Origin: Neotamlana sargassicola
GTDB taxonomy: Bacteria > Bacteroidota > Bacteroidia > Flavobacteriales > Flavobacteriaceae
Direction of reading: 5' to 3'
Length of the DNA: 64,000 bases
NCBI RefSeq assembly: GCF_020523965.1
Contig: NZ_JAJAPX010000001.1
Location: 868,001 to 932,000 of the forward strand
The notes below the pieces were generated by a model, which saw nothing but the letters and a program-made list of their open reading frames with translations, had not been told where the DNA came from and did no database searches. The number at the start of each line of letters is the position of its first letter. Positions within the stretch are counted from its first letter, which is position 1. The position numbers were made by a program, and so were the translations under genes. This document shows positions 26,787-35,170 of this stretch, piece after piece.

Positions 26787-27534
26787 GTTGCGGTTTGTTG
26801 TTCGATTTTAAAGCATTTATAGTTGTAACCGATGCTGCAGTTACAGAAAGCGGTAGTACTAATACAAAACCAATTATAGGAATTAGTAAAATGAGTAGGA
26901 ATACAATACCGTTGCCGATGGCTATTCCGCGATTTTTTTTAACAAACTGAATGCTTTCTTGGTATTTAAAATGGCGTTCTAAAGTGTAATCCATATTACC
27001 AAAACCGGCATAGTAGGCTTGCATTAAAAATAGTAAAACGGATGAAAAGATGTTTATTACTGGAATGAATTTTAAAAGCAAAATAGGAATTGTGTAAAGT
27101 AGTTCCATGCCTAAATTTCTAACATTTACTCGAATACCACGCCACAGTTGTTCTTTAAAAGTGGTGTTACGATGGTAATGAATGGTTTTACCTGTTATAT
27201 GCGCTTCAATTTTTTCGGAAACAGGACTCATAAATGGTGCAGAAAGCGCCATTATGATGTGTTTAAACAGAATTAAACCAATTACTAATATAACTAAACC
27301 GCCAATAAACGCGCTTATGGTTGTGAAGGTTTCGTGACCCCAATCCCAGATCCAGATTTTGGCTATAAAATGCCCGATGTTATCTGAAAGCGCATAAGCA
27401 GAACCAAAAATAATTATGGCTGTAATAACACTAATTAACATAGGTATAGCAAAGTATTTCCAGAGTTTTAGTTTTGTTATTAAACCGAAAGCACCAAAGT
27501 ATGCTTTAATTCCTGAAATGATGTTTTTTAGCAT
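26776..27534 (-). CDS. EI24/CysZ-like membrane protein
   Basis: 252 aa. Four long hydrophobic segments (near residues 28-52, 72-95, 140-172 and 203-235) and the opening ISGIKAYFGAFGLITKLKLW fit the EI24 domain family that includes the sulfate transporter CysZ. No cysteine-biosynthesis gene is adjacent, so sulfate transport is not supported by context. Overlaps the GNAT gene by 11 nt, probably one operon with the next three genes. Confidence 0.82.
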   Translation of the reverse strand: MLKNIISGIKAYFGAFGLITKLKLWKYFAIPMLISVITAIIIFGSAYALSDNIGHFIAKIWIWDWGHETFTTISAFIGGLVILVIGLILFKHIIMALSAPFMSPVSEKIEAHITGKTIHYHRNTTFKEQLWRGIRVNVRNLGMELLYTIPILLLKFIPVINIFSSVLLFLMQAYYAGFGNMDYTLERHFKYQESIQFVKKNRGIAIGNGIVFLLILLIPIIGFVLVLPLSVTAASVTTINALKSNNKPQHAV

Positions 27535-27540
27535 GCGTTC

Positions 27541-27668
27541 TTCGTTTTGCGTTAGCGATTGAACGGTCTGTTTGAGCTCCTCGCAGAGAGCGAGTAGTGA
27601 AAGCGCGACCTACTTTTTTATTTCTATTAGTTGAAATTTATGACTAATTGTTACTTAAAAAAGTAGGT
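27541..27668. repeat. GC-rich palindromic intergenic element upstream of the EI24 gene
   Basis: The gap between hemE and the EI24 gene holds a stretch richer in GC than its surroundings (GCGTTAGCGATTG, GAGCTCCTCGCAGAGAGCGA, GAAAGCGCGACC), followed by a 13-bp inverted repeat: ACCTACTTTTTTA (27608-27620) and TAAAAAAGTAGGT (27656-27668). No coding frame is convincing. It looks like an interspersed or decayed mobile repeat rather than a promoter; genome-wide copies cannot be checked here. Confidence 0.45.
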
Positions 27669-27683
27669 AACGCCCAATTTATT

Positions 27684-28709
27684 TTAGGCTTTATAGCTTT
27701 TTACAGCATCGATAAAGGCTTTTGCGTTTTCTAAAGGTATGTCTGGTAAAATACCGTGCCCTAGATTTACGATGTATTTGTCTTTACCAAATTGGTTAAT
27801 CATTTCTGTAACCATTTCTTTTATTTTTTCTGGTGAAGAATACAATCGTGTTGGATCGAAATTACCTTGAAGGGTAATATTACCACCGGTTAAATAACGG
27901 GCGTTTTTTGGAGAGCAAGTCCAGTCTACACCAAGGGCAGAAGCTCCAGATTTTGCCATAACATCTAGGGCAAACCAACAGCCTTTACCAAAGGCAATTA
28001 CTGGTGTTTCATCTTTTAAAGCATCGATTATTTGCTGTATGTATTGCCAAGAAAATTCTTGATAATCGGTTGGTGACAGCATACCACCCCAAGAATCGAA
28101 TACTTGTATGGCGTTACAACCTGCTTTTACTTTTTGTTTTAAGTAGGCAATAGTTGTGTCGGTAATTTTTTGCAGCATTTGGTGTGCCGCAACAGGGTTT
28201 GTAAAGCAGAATTTTTTGGCTTTATCGTAAGTTTTACTGCCTTGACCTTGCACGCAATAACAAAGTATTGTCCAAGGTGAACCTGCGAAACCTATTAATG
28301 GTATTTCGTTGTTTAGCTTTTCTTTAGTGGCTTTTATGGCTTTGTAAACGTAGTCTAACTCTACTGTAACATCTGGTACAACTACATTGTCTACATCTTT
28401 TTGTGTACGAATTGGGTTTGGTAAATACGGGCCAAAATTGGGTTTCATTTGCACCTCAATATTCATGGCTTGCGGAATTACTAAAATATCGCTGAATAAA
28501 ATAGCGGCATCCATACCGTAACGACGAATAGGTTGAACGGTAATTTCGCTAGCAAGTTCTGGAGTTTGGCAACGTGTAAAGAAATCGTATTTTTCTTTAA
28601 TTTCCATGAACTCTGGTAGATAGCGACCTGCTTGACGCATCATCCATACGGGTGGACGTTCTACGGTTTCTCCTTTTAATGCTCTTAAAAATAAATCGTT
28701 TTTTATCAT
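27684..28709 (-). CDS. hemE: Uroporphyrinogen decarboxylase
   Basis: 341 aa from the ATG at 28709 ([20 protein letters not shown]), the conserved family start; the 18-residue extension from 28763 is Gln/Thr/Asn-rich and encoded by repeat DNA, so it is rejected. Decarboxylates the four acetate side chains of uroporphyrinogen III to give coproporphyrinogen III. Visible: [29 protein letters not shown] and GFAGSPWTI. The final conserved block [16 protein letters not shown] is intact. Downstream of the hemC-hemD fusion on the same strand. Confidence 0.96.
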   Translation of the reverse strand: MIKNDLFLRALKGETVERPPVWMMRQAGRYLPEFMEIKEKYDFFTRCQTPELASEITVQPIRRYGMDAAILFSDILVIPQAMNIEVQMKPNFGPYLPNPIRTQKDVDNVVVPDVTVELDYVYKAIKATKEKLNNEIPLIGFAGSPWTILCYCVQGQGSKTYDKAKKFCFTNPVAAHQMLQKITDTTIAYLKQKVKAGCNAIQVFDSWGGMLSPTDYQEFSWQYIQQIIDALKDETPVIAFGKGCWFALDVMAKSGASALGVDWTCSPKNARYLTGGNITLQGNFDPTRLYSSPEKIKEMVTEMINQFGKDKYIVNLGHGILPDIPLENAKAFIDAVKSYKA

Positions 28710-28725
28710 GTTAGCTTTTGGTTGT

Positions 28726-28791
28726 TGGTTGTTAGTTGTTAGTTGGGTTTTGTTTAATGACAAATAACCGGAAACTATTAACTAGCAACCA
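28726..28791. repeat. Imperfect inverted repeat between hemCD and hemE
   Basis: A run of TTGTTAGTTGTTAG-type repeats (28726-28743) faces a complementary arm (28774-28791): 15 of 18 positions pair exactly and two more are G-U wobbles. It lies just after the hemCD stop at 28792 and before the hemE start, so it could attenuate or stabilise the message. Similar low-complexity hairpins are seen between genes in many flavobacteria (from memory, not checked). Confidence 0.45.
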
Positions 28792-30366
28792 TTATACAAG
28801 GTGTTTATTAACCAACTCGATAACGCTTTCTACGGTTGGTACTTTTGCTATTTTTACTTCTTTAAAATGTTTTCGAGCTTCTTTGGCAGTGGTTTCACCT
28901 ATGCAAAATGCTGTAATATCGTTGTCGTTTTTTTGCTTGTAACTTTGTACGGTACTTGGGCTAAAAAACAGCACACTCTTTACTGATTTTGGAAGCTCTA
29001 CAGCATCGAATTTGGTTTGGTAAGCTTCAACTTCGTTTACTTTAATATTATTGTTTTCTAAAATATTTGGTAACTCGTCTAGCCTTAAATTGCTACAAAA
29101 GTAAGTGACTTCGGTGCCTTCAATATATTCAACTAAATGTTCGGCTAAAGCTTTTGCGTTTTTTTCGGAGTGCTTTACTTTGCCAATTTTGTTTTCAATT
29201 AAACGTTTTGTACGACGGCCAACACAGTAAATATTTTTAAATTGTAACTCGGGTGCCGAAAAGTTGGTTAGTAAAGCATCAACAGCGTTTTTACTTGTAA
29301 TAATAACGTTTTCAATTTCGTTTTTTATTATATGTTTTAAAATGCGGTTGGGGTTAGTTTTTATAAAATCTGAACTTTCGGCTTTTATAGCACCGCTAAA
29401 AAGTAAACGTTGGTCTTCGGTTAAGGATTTTGTTGAATACACGTTGGTTTGCTTGCCTTCGTTTTTAATATCGTCCATTAAACGTTTACCACCACGTTCT
29501 ATAATATAATTTGAAGCGTAGGTTGCAATATCGTGGTGTTTGCCAAGTTTTTCAACGCGTGTTACTTCTATTTTTTTGCTTCCATCTTTGCTTAAAAGAA
29601 TGCCTTTAAATGAAACTTCTTCATCTTTAATTTTAGCTAAAGCGCCTATTGGTGCGGTACAACCGCCTTCAAGTTTGTTTAAAAATTCGCGTTCTATGGT
29701 TGTGCAAATTTCGGTTTCTTCGTGGTTAAGGAGTTCGCAAGCTTCAACTGCAAAGTCGTTTTCGGCCAGAGCAGCAATCATTATGGCGCCTTGTGCGGGA
29801 GCAGGAATCATCCAATCTAAATTTATGGACTCGGTTGGTCTTATTCCAATTCTACCAATACCTGCAGCGGCAAAAATAGCACCATTCCAATCGTTGTTTT
29901 GTAGTTTTTCTAAACGCGAGTTTACGTTTCCGCGTAAATCTACAACGTTGTGGGTTGGATAGCGGTTTAGCCATTGTGCACGCCTGCGTAAACTTCCGGT
30001 GGCAATAGTTGCATTTTTAGCTCCTAAAAACTCTTCGTTATCTTTAAAAACCAACGTATCGTTAACATTGCCACGTTTTAAAACAGCCACTTGTTTTACG
30101 CCTTTTGGTAAAATGGTTGGCACATCTTTTAACGAATGCACAGCAATATCTATATCTTTATTTAGTAAAGCAATATCTAGAGTTTTGGTAAAAATACCAG
30201 TAATTCCAAGCTCGTAAAGCGGCTTGTCGAGTACAATATCGCCTGTAGATTTTACAGGAACTAGCTCGCTTTTATATCCTAAATGTTCGAGTTGTTGTTG
30301 TACAGTTTTGGCCTGCCATAACGCTAATTCGCTATCGCGGGTACCTATTTTTATGATTTTAGACAT
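28792..30366 (-). CDS. hemC: Fused hydroxymethylbilane synthase and uroporphyrinogen-III synthase (HemC-HemD)
   Basis: 524 aa. Residues 1 to about 305 are porphobilinogen deaminase: IKIGTRDSELALWQA, HSLKDVPTILP, GNVNSRLEKL, and the dipyrromethane cofactor cysteine in LEGGCTAPIGA. Residues about 320-524 match HemD-type synthase: IITSKNAVDALL, IYCVGRRTKR, LPKSVKSVLFFSPSTVQSY and FCIGETTAKEA. The frame is unbroken across the join, so one protein would make uroporphyrinogen III from porphobilinogen, channelling the unstable hydroxymethylbilane (inference). Its start overlaps the hemA stop by 8 nt. Confidence 0.93.
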   Translation of the reverse strand: MSKIIKIGTRDSELALWQAKTVQQQLEHLGYKSELVPVKSTGDIVLDKPLYELGITGIFTKTLDIALLNKDIDIAVHSLKDVPTILPKGVKQVAVLKRGNVNDTLVFKDNEEFLGAKNATIATGSLRRRAQWLNRYPTHNVVDLRGNVNSRLEKLQNNDWNGAIFAAAGIGRIGIRPTESINLDWMIPAPAQGAIMIAALAENDFAVEACELLNHEETEICTTIEREFLNKLEGGCTAPIGALAKIKDEEVSFKGILLSKDGSKKIEVTRVEKLGKHHDIATYASNYIIERGGKRLMDDIKNEGKQTNVYSTKSLTEDQRLLFSGAIKAESSDFIKTNPNRILKHIIKNEIENVIITSKNAVDALLTNFSAPELQFKNIYCVGRRTKRLIENKIGKVKHSEKNAKALAEHLVEYIEGTEVTYFCSNLRLDELPNILENNNIKVNEVEAYQTKFDAVELPKSVKSVLFFSPSTVQSYKQKNDNDITAFCIGETTAKEARKHFKEVKIAKVPTVESVIELVNKHLV

Positions 30367-31621
30367 TTTTTGTGGAAGGCTCTAATTGAAACACTTTTTT
30401 AATTAGTTCTAAACTATCGTCGGTAGAAATATTATCATCTTTTAAATGATGCGCAAAGTGATTTGTTATTTTTTGTATAATGTTATTACTAATTAATTCC
30501 GCTTGTGCTTCGTTAAAATCGGATAGTTTTTTACGTTGCACATCGAGTTCGGCAACGGCAAAATCGTTTAACTTGTGTTTTAAAGCTTTTATTGTTGGTG
30601 CAAATTTTCTAGTTTCTAACCATGCGTTAAAATCTGCTTTAACATCTTCAATAATGGTTTCTGCAACAGGAATGTATTTTTTTCTAGCTTCTAAGGTTTC
30701 ATCTGTAATTTTTGATAGATGATCTAAATGTACCAGAGTAACGTTATCTAGTTCTTTTACGTTTTCATCTACATTTTTAGGTATAGATAAATCGAGAATT
30801 AATAAGGGTTTTTTATTCTGAATTAAATATTTATCGATAGTTGGGCGTTGTGCTCCTGTGGCGACAATTAAAATGTCCGATTTGCTTAATTCTTCTTGTA
30901 AATTGGCATAATCTTTAACCACTAAATTAAACTTGCCAGCAATTTCTTCAGCTTTAGTTTTGGTACGATTTATTAAAGTAATATGCTCGTTTTTTGTGTG
31001 TTTTACAAGGTTTTCACAGGTGTTTCTTCCTATTTTTCCGGTTCCAAAAAGCAAAATATTTTTACTAGGAATATCTTTAACAGTATTAAAAATATATTGA
31101 ACCGAAGCAAATGAAACTGATGTTGCGCCAGACGAAATCCCTGTTTCAGTTTTTATACGTTTACTCGCTTGAATTATAGCATTTAGTAAACGCTCTGAAA
31201 ACGGGTTGAGTAAGTCGTGTTTTTTAGAAATACGTGCGCTAATTTTTAACTGACTAATAATTTCGAAATCGCCAAGAATTTGGCTATCTAAACCAGAACC
31301 TACACGAAACATGTGCGAAATGGCTTCTTGGTTTTTGTAAATGTATGCTACTTCTCTAAAGGCTTCAACAGTACCGCGTGTGTTATCGCAAAGTAATTGT
31401 ATAAGTTGATAAGGGTGTTGTGCAAATCCGTAGATTTCGGTGCGGTTGCAGGTAGAAATAACAATAAGACTATCAATACCGTTGCCTTTTGCTTGTATTA
31501 ATAGCTTTTGTTTTGCTTCATCATCTAAACTAAAATATCCTCTTACTTCGGCATCGGCTTTTTTATAACTTAAACCAATGGCGTAAAAGGAGCTACTTTT
31601 CGAAATGTTGTACTGCTGCAT
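30359..31621 (-). CDS. hemA: Glutamyl-tRNA reductase
   Basis: 420 aa from the ATG at 31621 (MQQYNISKSSSFYAIG). The longer start at 31645 is rejected because a -7 box lies at 31643-31650. Reduces glutamyl-tRNA to glutamate-1-semialdehyde, the committed step of the C5 heme pathway. Visible: catalytic Cys in STCNRTEIYG, GSGLDSQILGD, NADPH-binding LLFGTGKIGR, and a C-terminal dimerisation helix region. hemL (the aminotransferase) is not in the window. Overlaps hemCD and is divergent from an AraC regulator. Confidence 0.95.
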   Translation of the reverse strand: MQQYNISKSSSFYAIGLSYKKADAEVRGYFSLDDEAKQKLLIQAKGNGIDSLIVISTCNRTEIYGFAQHPYQLIQLLCDNTRGTVEAFREVAYIYKNQEAISHMFRVGSGLDSQILGDFEIISQLKISARISKKHDLLNPFSERLLNAIIQASKRIKTETGISSGATSVSFASVQYIFNTVKDIPSKNILLFGTGKIGRNTCENLVKHTKNEHITLINRTKTKAEEIAGKFNLVVKDYANLQEELSKSDILIVATGAQRPTIDKYLIQNKKPLLILDLSIPKNVDENVKELDNVTLVHLDHLSKITDETLEARKKYIPVAETIIEDVKADFNAWLETRKFAPTIKALKHKLNDFAVAELDVQRKKLSDFNEAQAELISNNIIQKITNHFAHHLKDDNISTDDSLELIKKVFQLEPSTKNV

Positions 31622-31642
31622 ATTCAAACCTGAAATCTGAAA

Positions 31643-31650
31643 CAAAAATA
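31643..31650 (-). promoter_or_regulatory. -7 box for hemA
   Basis: TATTTTTG on the minus strand fits TAnnTTTG and lies 21 nt upstream of the hemA ATG at 31621. It supports the shorter start. Confidence 0.55.
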
Positions 31651-31667
31651 TGTGGTTGGTTTAAATA

Positions 31668-31721
31668 AAAATAACGCTCAAAGAACTTTTAGTGTCGTTA
31701 AGGGTTTTTTAGCGTTATTTT
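31668..31721. promoter_or_regulatory. Inverted repeat AAAATAACGCT between divergent hemA and AraC genes
   Basis: AAAATAACGCT (31668-31678) and AGCGTTATTTT (31711-31721) are perfect 11-bp complements 32 nt apart, centred between the two divergent promoters. The motif AATAACGCTCA recurs exactly at 31813-31823, over the first codons of the AraC gene. The set looks like an operator for a dimeric AraC-type regulator controlling both hemA and itself. Confidence 0.6.
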
Positions 31722-31744
31722 CGATTAATAACAACAAATTATGT

Positions 31745-31752
31745 TATTTTTG
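31745..31752 (+). promoter_or_regulatory. -7 box for the AraC gene
   Basis: TATTTTTG fits TAnnTTTG, 57 nt upstream of the ATG at 31810. Confidence 0.5.
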
Positions 31753-31809
31753 TAGTAAAATCAATGGTTTTGAATAGTTCTATTTAGAACAAATCTAAAT
31801 AAAATAAGA

Positions 31810-32709
31810 ATGAATAACGCTCAGAATTTTAAAGAAAATGTCGCTATAAGTACTTTTGAAGAAACAAAAATAGACGATGGCTTTTTTATTTTAATGTATA
31901 AAAACGATCGTAACGAAACGCAAAACATTGTAAAAGATATAGATAGCGATTATATTCAGTTTCACTTTTGTTTAAAAGGCAGTAGTAAGTTTGTATTTAA
32001 CCAAGGTCGTTATGCCTTAAATATTTTAGCAGAAAATGCGCTATTGCTTTACAATCCGCAGCGCGAATTACCAATAAATTTAGAAGCCGACCCTAATTCT
32101 TGGATTGTTTCGGTATTAATTTCAATTAAAAAATTTCACGGTTTATTCTCTCAAGAGGCGGGTTATATTACGTTTTTAAGTGAAGAAAATAAGGATAAAA
32201 AATATTATAAAGATGGTGTTATTTCGCCGTCTATGGCCATAGTTTTAAATCAGTTAATCAACTATAACTTAAATCAGAGCATTAAAAATTTGTATTTTAA
32301 AGCCAAGGCATACGAATTATTAAGTTTATATTTTAATAGAAGTGAAGATGCCAATGTAGAACAATGTCCGTTTTTAGTTGATGAAACCAACGTTATTAAA
32401 ATTCGAAAAGCCAAAGATATTATCATCTCCAGAATGGCCGAACCACCAAGTTTGCAAGAGCTTGCCGACGAAATTGGTTTAACACTAAAAAAGTTAAAAG
32501 AAGGCTTTAAACAAATTTATGGCGATTCGGTTTTTAGTTTTTTGTTTGATTACAAAATGGAAGTGGCGCGTAAATTGCTTGAAGCTGGTAACGATAATGT
32601 TAACGAAGTTGGCCTAAAAGTTGGATACAGTACAGCAAGTCATTTTATTGCGGCTTTTAAGAAGAAATATGGAACAACCCCCAAAAAATATGTAACCTCT
32701 TTAAATTAA
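31810..32709 (+). CDS. AraC family transcriptional regulator
   Basis: 299 aa. The N-terminal about 190 residues form a cupin-like sensor region (FHFCLKGSSKFVFNQGRY); the C-terminus is a double helix-turn-helix with the AraC signatures PSLQELADEIGLTLKKLKEG and VGLKVGYSTASHFIAAFKKK, then GTTPKKYV. It is divergent from hemA and upstream of a short peptide gene, ThuA-like, hemH and hemJ genes on its strand, so it is a good candidate regulator of heme synthesis (inference). Its first codons contain one copy of the AATAACGCTCA motif, consistent with autoregulation. Confidence 0.93.
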   Translation: MNNAQNFKENVAISTFEETKIDDGFFILMYKNDRNETQNIVKDIDSDYIQFHFCLKGSSKFVFNQGRYALNILAENALLLYNPQRELPINLEADPNSWIVSVLISIKKFHGLFSQEAGYITFLSEENKDKKYYKDGVISPSMAIVLNQLINYNLNQSIKNLYFKAKAYELLSLYFNRSEDANVEQCPFLVDETNVIKIRKAKDIIISRMAEPPSLQELADEIGLTLKKLKEGFKQIYGDSVFSFLFDYKMEVARKLLEAGNDNVNEVGLKVGYSTASHFIAAFKKKYGTTPKKYVTSLN

Positions 32710-32715
32710 TATGTT

Positions 32716-32877
32716 ATGAAATTTTTAACCCCAGAAATTGAAGCATTAGCCAACGAAGCAAACAGAAAATCGTTAGTAAAACAAGGTGTGTCTTGCGGTA
32801 TTTTTCAGGATACCGAAAACAAAAACGAACGCCAAAAATATTACTACGAGCAAAAAATAGAACAACAAAATAAATAA
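32716..32877 (+). CDS. Small unknown protein, 53 aa
   Basis: ATG at 32716, stop at 32875-32877. The peptide starts MKFLTPEIEALANEANRKSL, has VSCGIF with a single cysteine near residue 27, and ends in a charged helix rich in Lys, Glu and Gln. No signal peptide. It begins 6 nt after the AraC stop and ends 3 nt before the ThuA-like start, so it sits tightly inside a plus-strand operon. Codon use matches the neighbours. I do not recognise a family. Confidence 0.7.
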   Translation: MKFLTPEIEALANEANRKSLVKQGVSCGIFQDTENKNERQKYYYEQKIEQQNK

Positions 32878-32880
32878 AAC

Positions 32881-33588
32881 ATGAAACAATTTTGGTTATT
32901 AATCTTATTAGGTTTTACCGCGTTATCTTATGCCGGCGATAAGGTTCTGGTATTTAGCAAAACCGATGGTTACAGGCATAAATCTATAGAAGTAGGCGCA
33001 GAAGCTATTAAAAAACTTGGTAACGAAAACCAGTTTGAAGTTTTCCATAGCGAAGATGCTAGTTTGTTTACCTATAAAAATTTAAAGGAATACCAACTTG
33101 TTATATTTTTAAACACTACCAAAAATGTTTTAAATGAAAGCCAAGAACAAGCGTTTAAAAAATACATTAATAAAGGTGGAAGCTTTCTAGGTGTACACGC
33201 TGCAACCGATACCGAGTTTAATTGGCCTTGGTATAATAAACTGGTTGGCGCTTACTTTTTAAGCCACCCAAAACAATGCGAAGCTACTATGCATGTTGAA
33301 AATGGTGAACATGAGGCAACCAAACATTTAAAAGAAACTTGGGTAAAGCACGACGAATGGTATAATTTTAAAAACATTAGCGATGCAATTAACGTGGTTT
33401 TAACAGTCGATGAAGGTTCTTACGAAGGTGGAGAAAACGGAGATTTTCATCCTATAGCGTGGTATCAAGAGTTCGATGGTGGTCGCATGTTTTACACAGC
33501 TTTAGGGCATACAAAAGCATCTTACACCGATCCTACATTTCTTCAGCATTTATTAGGTGGGATATTTTATTGCTTAAACAGAAAATAG
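32881..33588 (+). CDS. ThuA-domain secreted protein
   Basis: 235 aa with a signal peptide (MKQFWLLILLGFTALSYAG). ThuA is a glutamine-amidotransferase-like fold linked to trehalose or other sugar use. Visible: VLVFSKTDGYRHKSIEVGAE, VIFLNTTKN, GSFLGVHAATDTEFNWPWY, and HPIAWYQEFDGGRMFYTALGHT, all typical blocks. Periplasmic or extracellular. Many Bacteroidota ThuA genes accompany glycan genes; none is nearby, and the substrate is unknown. Confidence 0.88.
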   Translation: MKQFWLLILLGFTALSYAGDKVLVFSKTDGYRHKSIEVGAEAIKKLGNENQFEVFHSEDASLFTYKNLKEYQLVIFLNTTKNVLNESQEQAFKKYINKGGSFLGVHAATDTEFNWPWYNKLVGAYFLSHPKQCEATMHVENGEHEATKHLKETWVKHDEWYNFKNISDAINVVLTVDEGSYEGGENGDFHPIAWYQEFDGGRMFYTALGHTKASYTDPTFLQHLLGGIFYCLNRK

Positions 33589-33598
33589 TATTATCGTA

Positions 33599-34111
33599 TT
33601 GCTGTCGTTTTTTAAATTAAAAATAATTGTGGCGCTAAGTGTTTGTTTTTCTTTTAATGAGTTAAAGGCACAGGAGGTTCATGTTTTCGCTTACGCGGAA
33701 GGTAGTAATGCAGTATTTGAAACCGATGGCTTTGATGGTTATTCACAGAAGCTTCAGAACCAAAATAAAACCATACAAAATACACTCGAAAAATCTCATA
33801 CTAAAGCCCAATATAAAGCGCATAATGGGTTTAGCGAAAGCTTTTTCAACTTAGTAAAATCAGAAAAAAAAGAAAATATTTTTAAAGCCGAAAAAGAAAT
33901 TCATTTTAGCTTAGATTATATTTTAAACGAACAAGGCGAGGCACTGGCTTGTGCTATAATTATGCCAAAAGAACAAGTGTTTTTAAGTGCTTCAGAAATT
34001 CAAGCAGTTTTACAGGAGGCCATGTCTCATAAATTTAAATACATAAATAAACCAATTAGCATAAGTAATTTTTATTTTACGGTAACATATTCGTATAACA
34101 ATATGCTTTAA
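33599..34111 (+). CDS. Secreted unknown protein
   Basis: 170 aa. The frame has no ATG before the signal peptide, so the likely start is TTG at 33599; it then reads as a signal peptide ending SFNELKAQ. No recognised domain; the mature part is mixed alpha/beta with a run HFSLDYILNEQGEALACAII near residue 110. It starts 10 nt after the ThuA-like stop and ends 37 nt before hemH. Codons 30-34 coincide with a near-copy of the 13-mer CGCTTTCGCGGAA. Confidence 0.68.
   Translation: MLSFFKLKIIVALSVCFSFNELKAQEVHVFAYAEGSNAVFETDGFDGYSQKLQNQNKTIQNTLEKSHTKAQYKAHNGFSESFFNLVKSEKKENIFKAEKEIHFSLDYILNEQGEALACAIIMPKEQVFLSASEIQAVLQEAMSHKFKYINKPISISNFYFTVTYSYNNML
33688..33700 (+). repeat. Near-copy of the 13-mer CGCTTTCGCGGAA (one mismatch), inside CDS
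   Basis: CGCTTACGCGGAA, within the coding sequence of the secreted unknown protein, encoding part of FAYAEG. Confidence 0.55.
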
Positions 34112-34148
34112 AGTTTTAAAAAACGTAAGATATTCGTAAAAAAATAGA

Positions 34149-35165
34149 ATGAAAAAAGGAGTTTTACTTGTAAATTTAGGTTCGCCAGATAGTCCTACAC
34201 CAAAAGATGTTAAAAAGTATTTAGGTGAATTTTTAATGGACGAGCGCGTTATCGATATTCCAACCATAGCTCGAGCGGCATTGGTAAAAGGAATAATATT
34301 AAAAACCAGACCAAAGCAATCTGCGGCAGCATATCAAAAAATATGGTGGGACGAAGGGTCGCCACTTATTGTTATTTCAGAGCGAGTTCAAGCAAAAATG
34401 CAAGAACAACTCGATATACCTGTAGGTTTGGCTATGCGATATGGTAGTATGACTATTAAAAAAGGATTACAAGCTTTAGTAGATCAAGGAGTAGATGAGG
34501 TGTTGTTGTTCCCGTTGTATCCGCAATTTGCTATGGCAACTACCGAAACCATTACCGTTTTAACCGAACAATTGCGTCAAGAGCATTTTCCTAGTTTAAA
34601 AATAGAATCGTTTCCTGCTTTTTATAACAAACCAGATTACATCGATGTACTTTCTAACGCTATAAAATCTCATGTAAAAGATAAAAATTACGATTACATG
34701 TTGTTTTCATATCATGGGGTTCCAGAACGCCATATTCGTAAAAGCGACGTTACAAAATCGCATTGTAAAATAGATGGTAGTTGTTGTGCAACACCAAGTA
34801 AAGCACACGAGTTTTGTTACAGGCACCAATGTTTAGAAGTAACCCGATTAGTAGCCGAAAAATTAGGTTTAAAAGCCGGAAGCTTTTCAACATCGTTTCA
34901 ATCGCGTTTAGGCTTCGATCCTTGGTTACAACCATATACCGACAGAACAATTGAACGTTTAGGAAAACAAGGCATAAAAAATATGGCCATTGTAACACCA
35001 GCCTTTGTAAGCGATTGTTTAGAAACCCTAGAAGAAATTGCAATGGAAGGGCAAGAACTGTTTCATGAAGTGGGTGGACAAGATTTTACAACTATTCCTT
35101 GTTTAAACGACGATCAAGAATGGGTTGATTTACTCGTAAAATGGGTAAATAATTGGGCTAATTAG
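34149..35165 (+). CDS. hemH: Ferrochelatase
   Basis: 338 aa. Inserts Fe2+ into the porphyrin ring in the last part of heme synthesis. Visible: GVLLVNLGSPDSPTPKDV at the start, active-site His in SYHGVPERHIRKSD, and SFQSRLGFDPWLQPYTD followed by GIKNMAIVTPAFVSDCLET. A cysteine-rich insertion, SHCKIDGSCC and RHQC, sits after the active site. The small membrane protein HemJ follows after 5 nt. Confidence 0.96.
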   Translation: MKKGVLLVNLGSPDSPTPKDVKKYLGEFLMDERVIDIPTIARAALVKGIILKTRPKQSAAAYQKIWWDEGSPLIVISERVQAKMQEQLDIPVGLAMRYGSMTIKKGLQALVDQGVDEVLLFPLYPQFAMATTETITVLTEQLRQEHFPSLKIESFPAFYNKPDYIDVLSNAIKSHVKDKNYDYMLFSYHGVPERHIRKSDVTKSHCKIDGSCCATPSKAHEFCYRHQCLEVTRLVAEKLGLKAGSFSTSFQSRLGFDPWLQPYTDRTIERLGKQGIKNMAIVTPAFVSDCLETLEEIAMEGQELFHEVGGQDFTTIPCLNDDQEWVDLLVKWVNNWAN

Positions 35166-35170
35166 TTGTC

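Noticed and set aside
26776-27534. Sulfate transporter CysZ as a firm call
   Set aside because: Only the general EI24 fold can be seen; no cysteine or sulfate genes are adjacent.
28709-28763. Longer hemE start at 28763
   Set aside because: The extra 18 residues are encoded by the intergenic repeat and absent from the family consensus start.
29540-29962. 140-codon plus-strand frame opposite hemC
   Set aside because: Shadow of the real hemC frame; translation is low-complexity Ser/Leu-rich with no family features.
31621-31645. Longer hemA start at 31645
   Set aside because: It would place the start codon inside the -7 box at 31643-31650.
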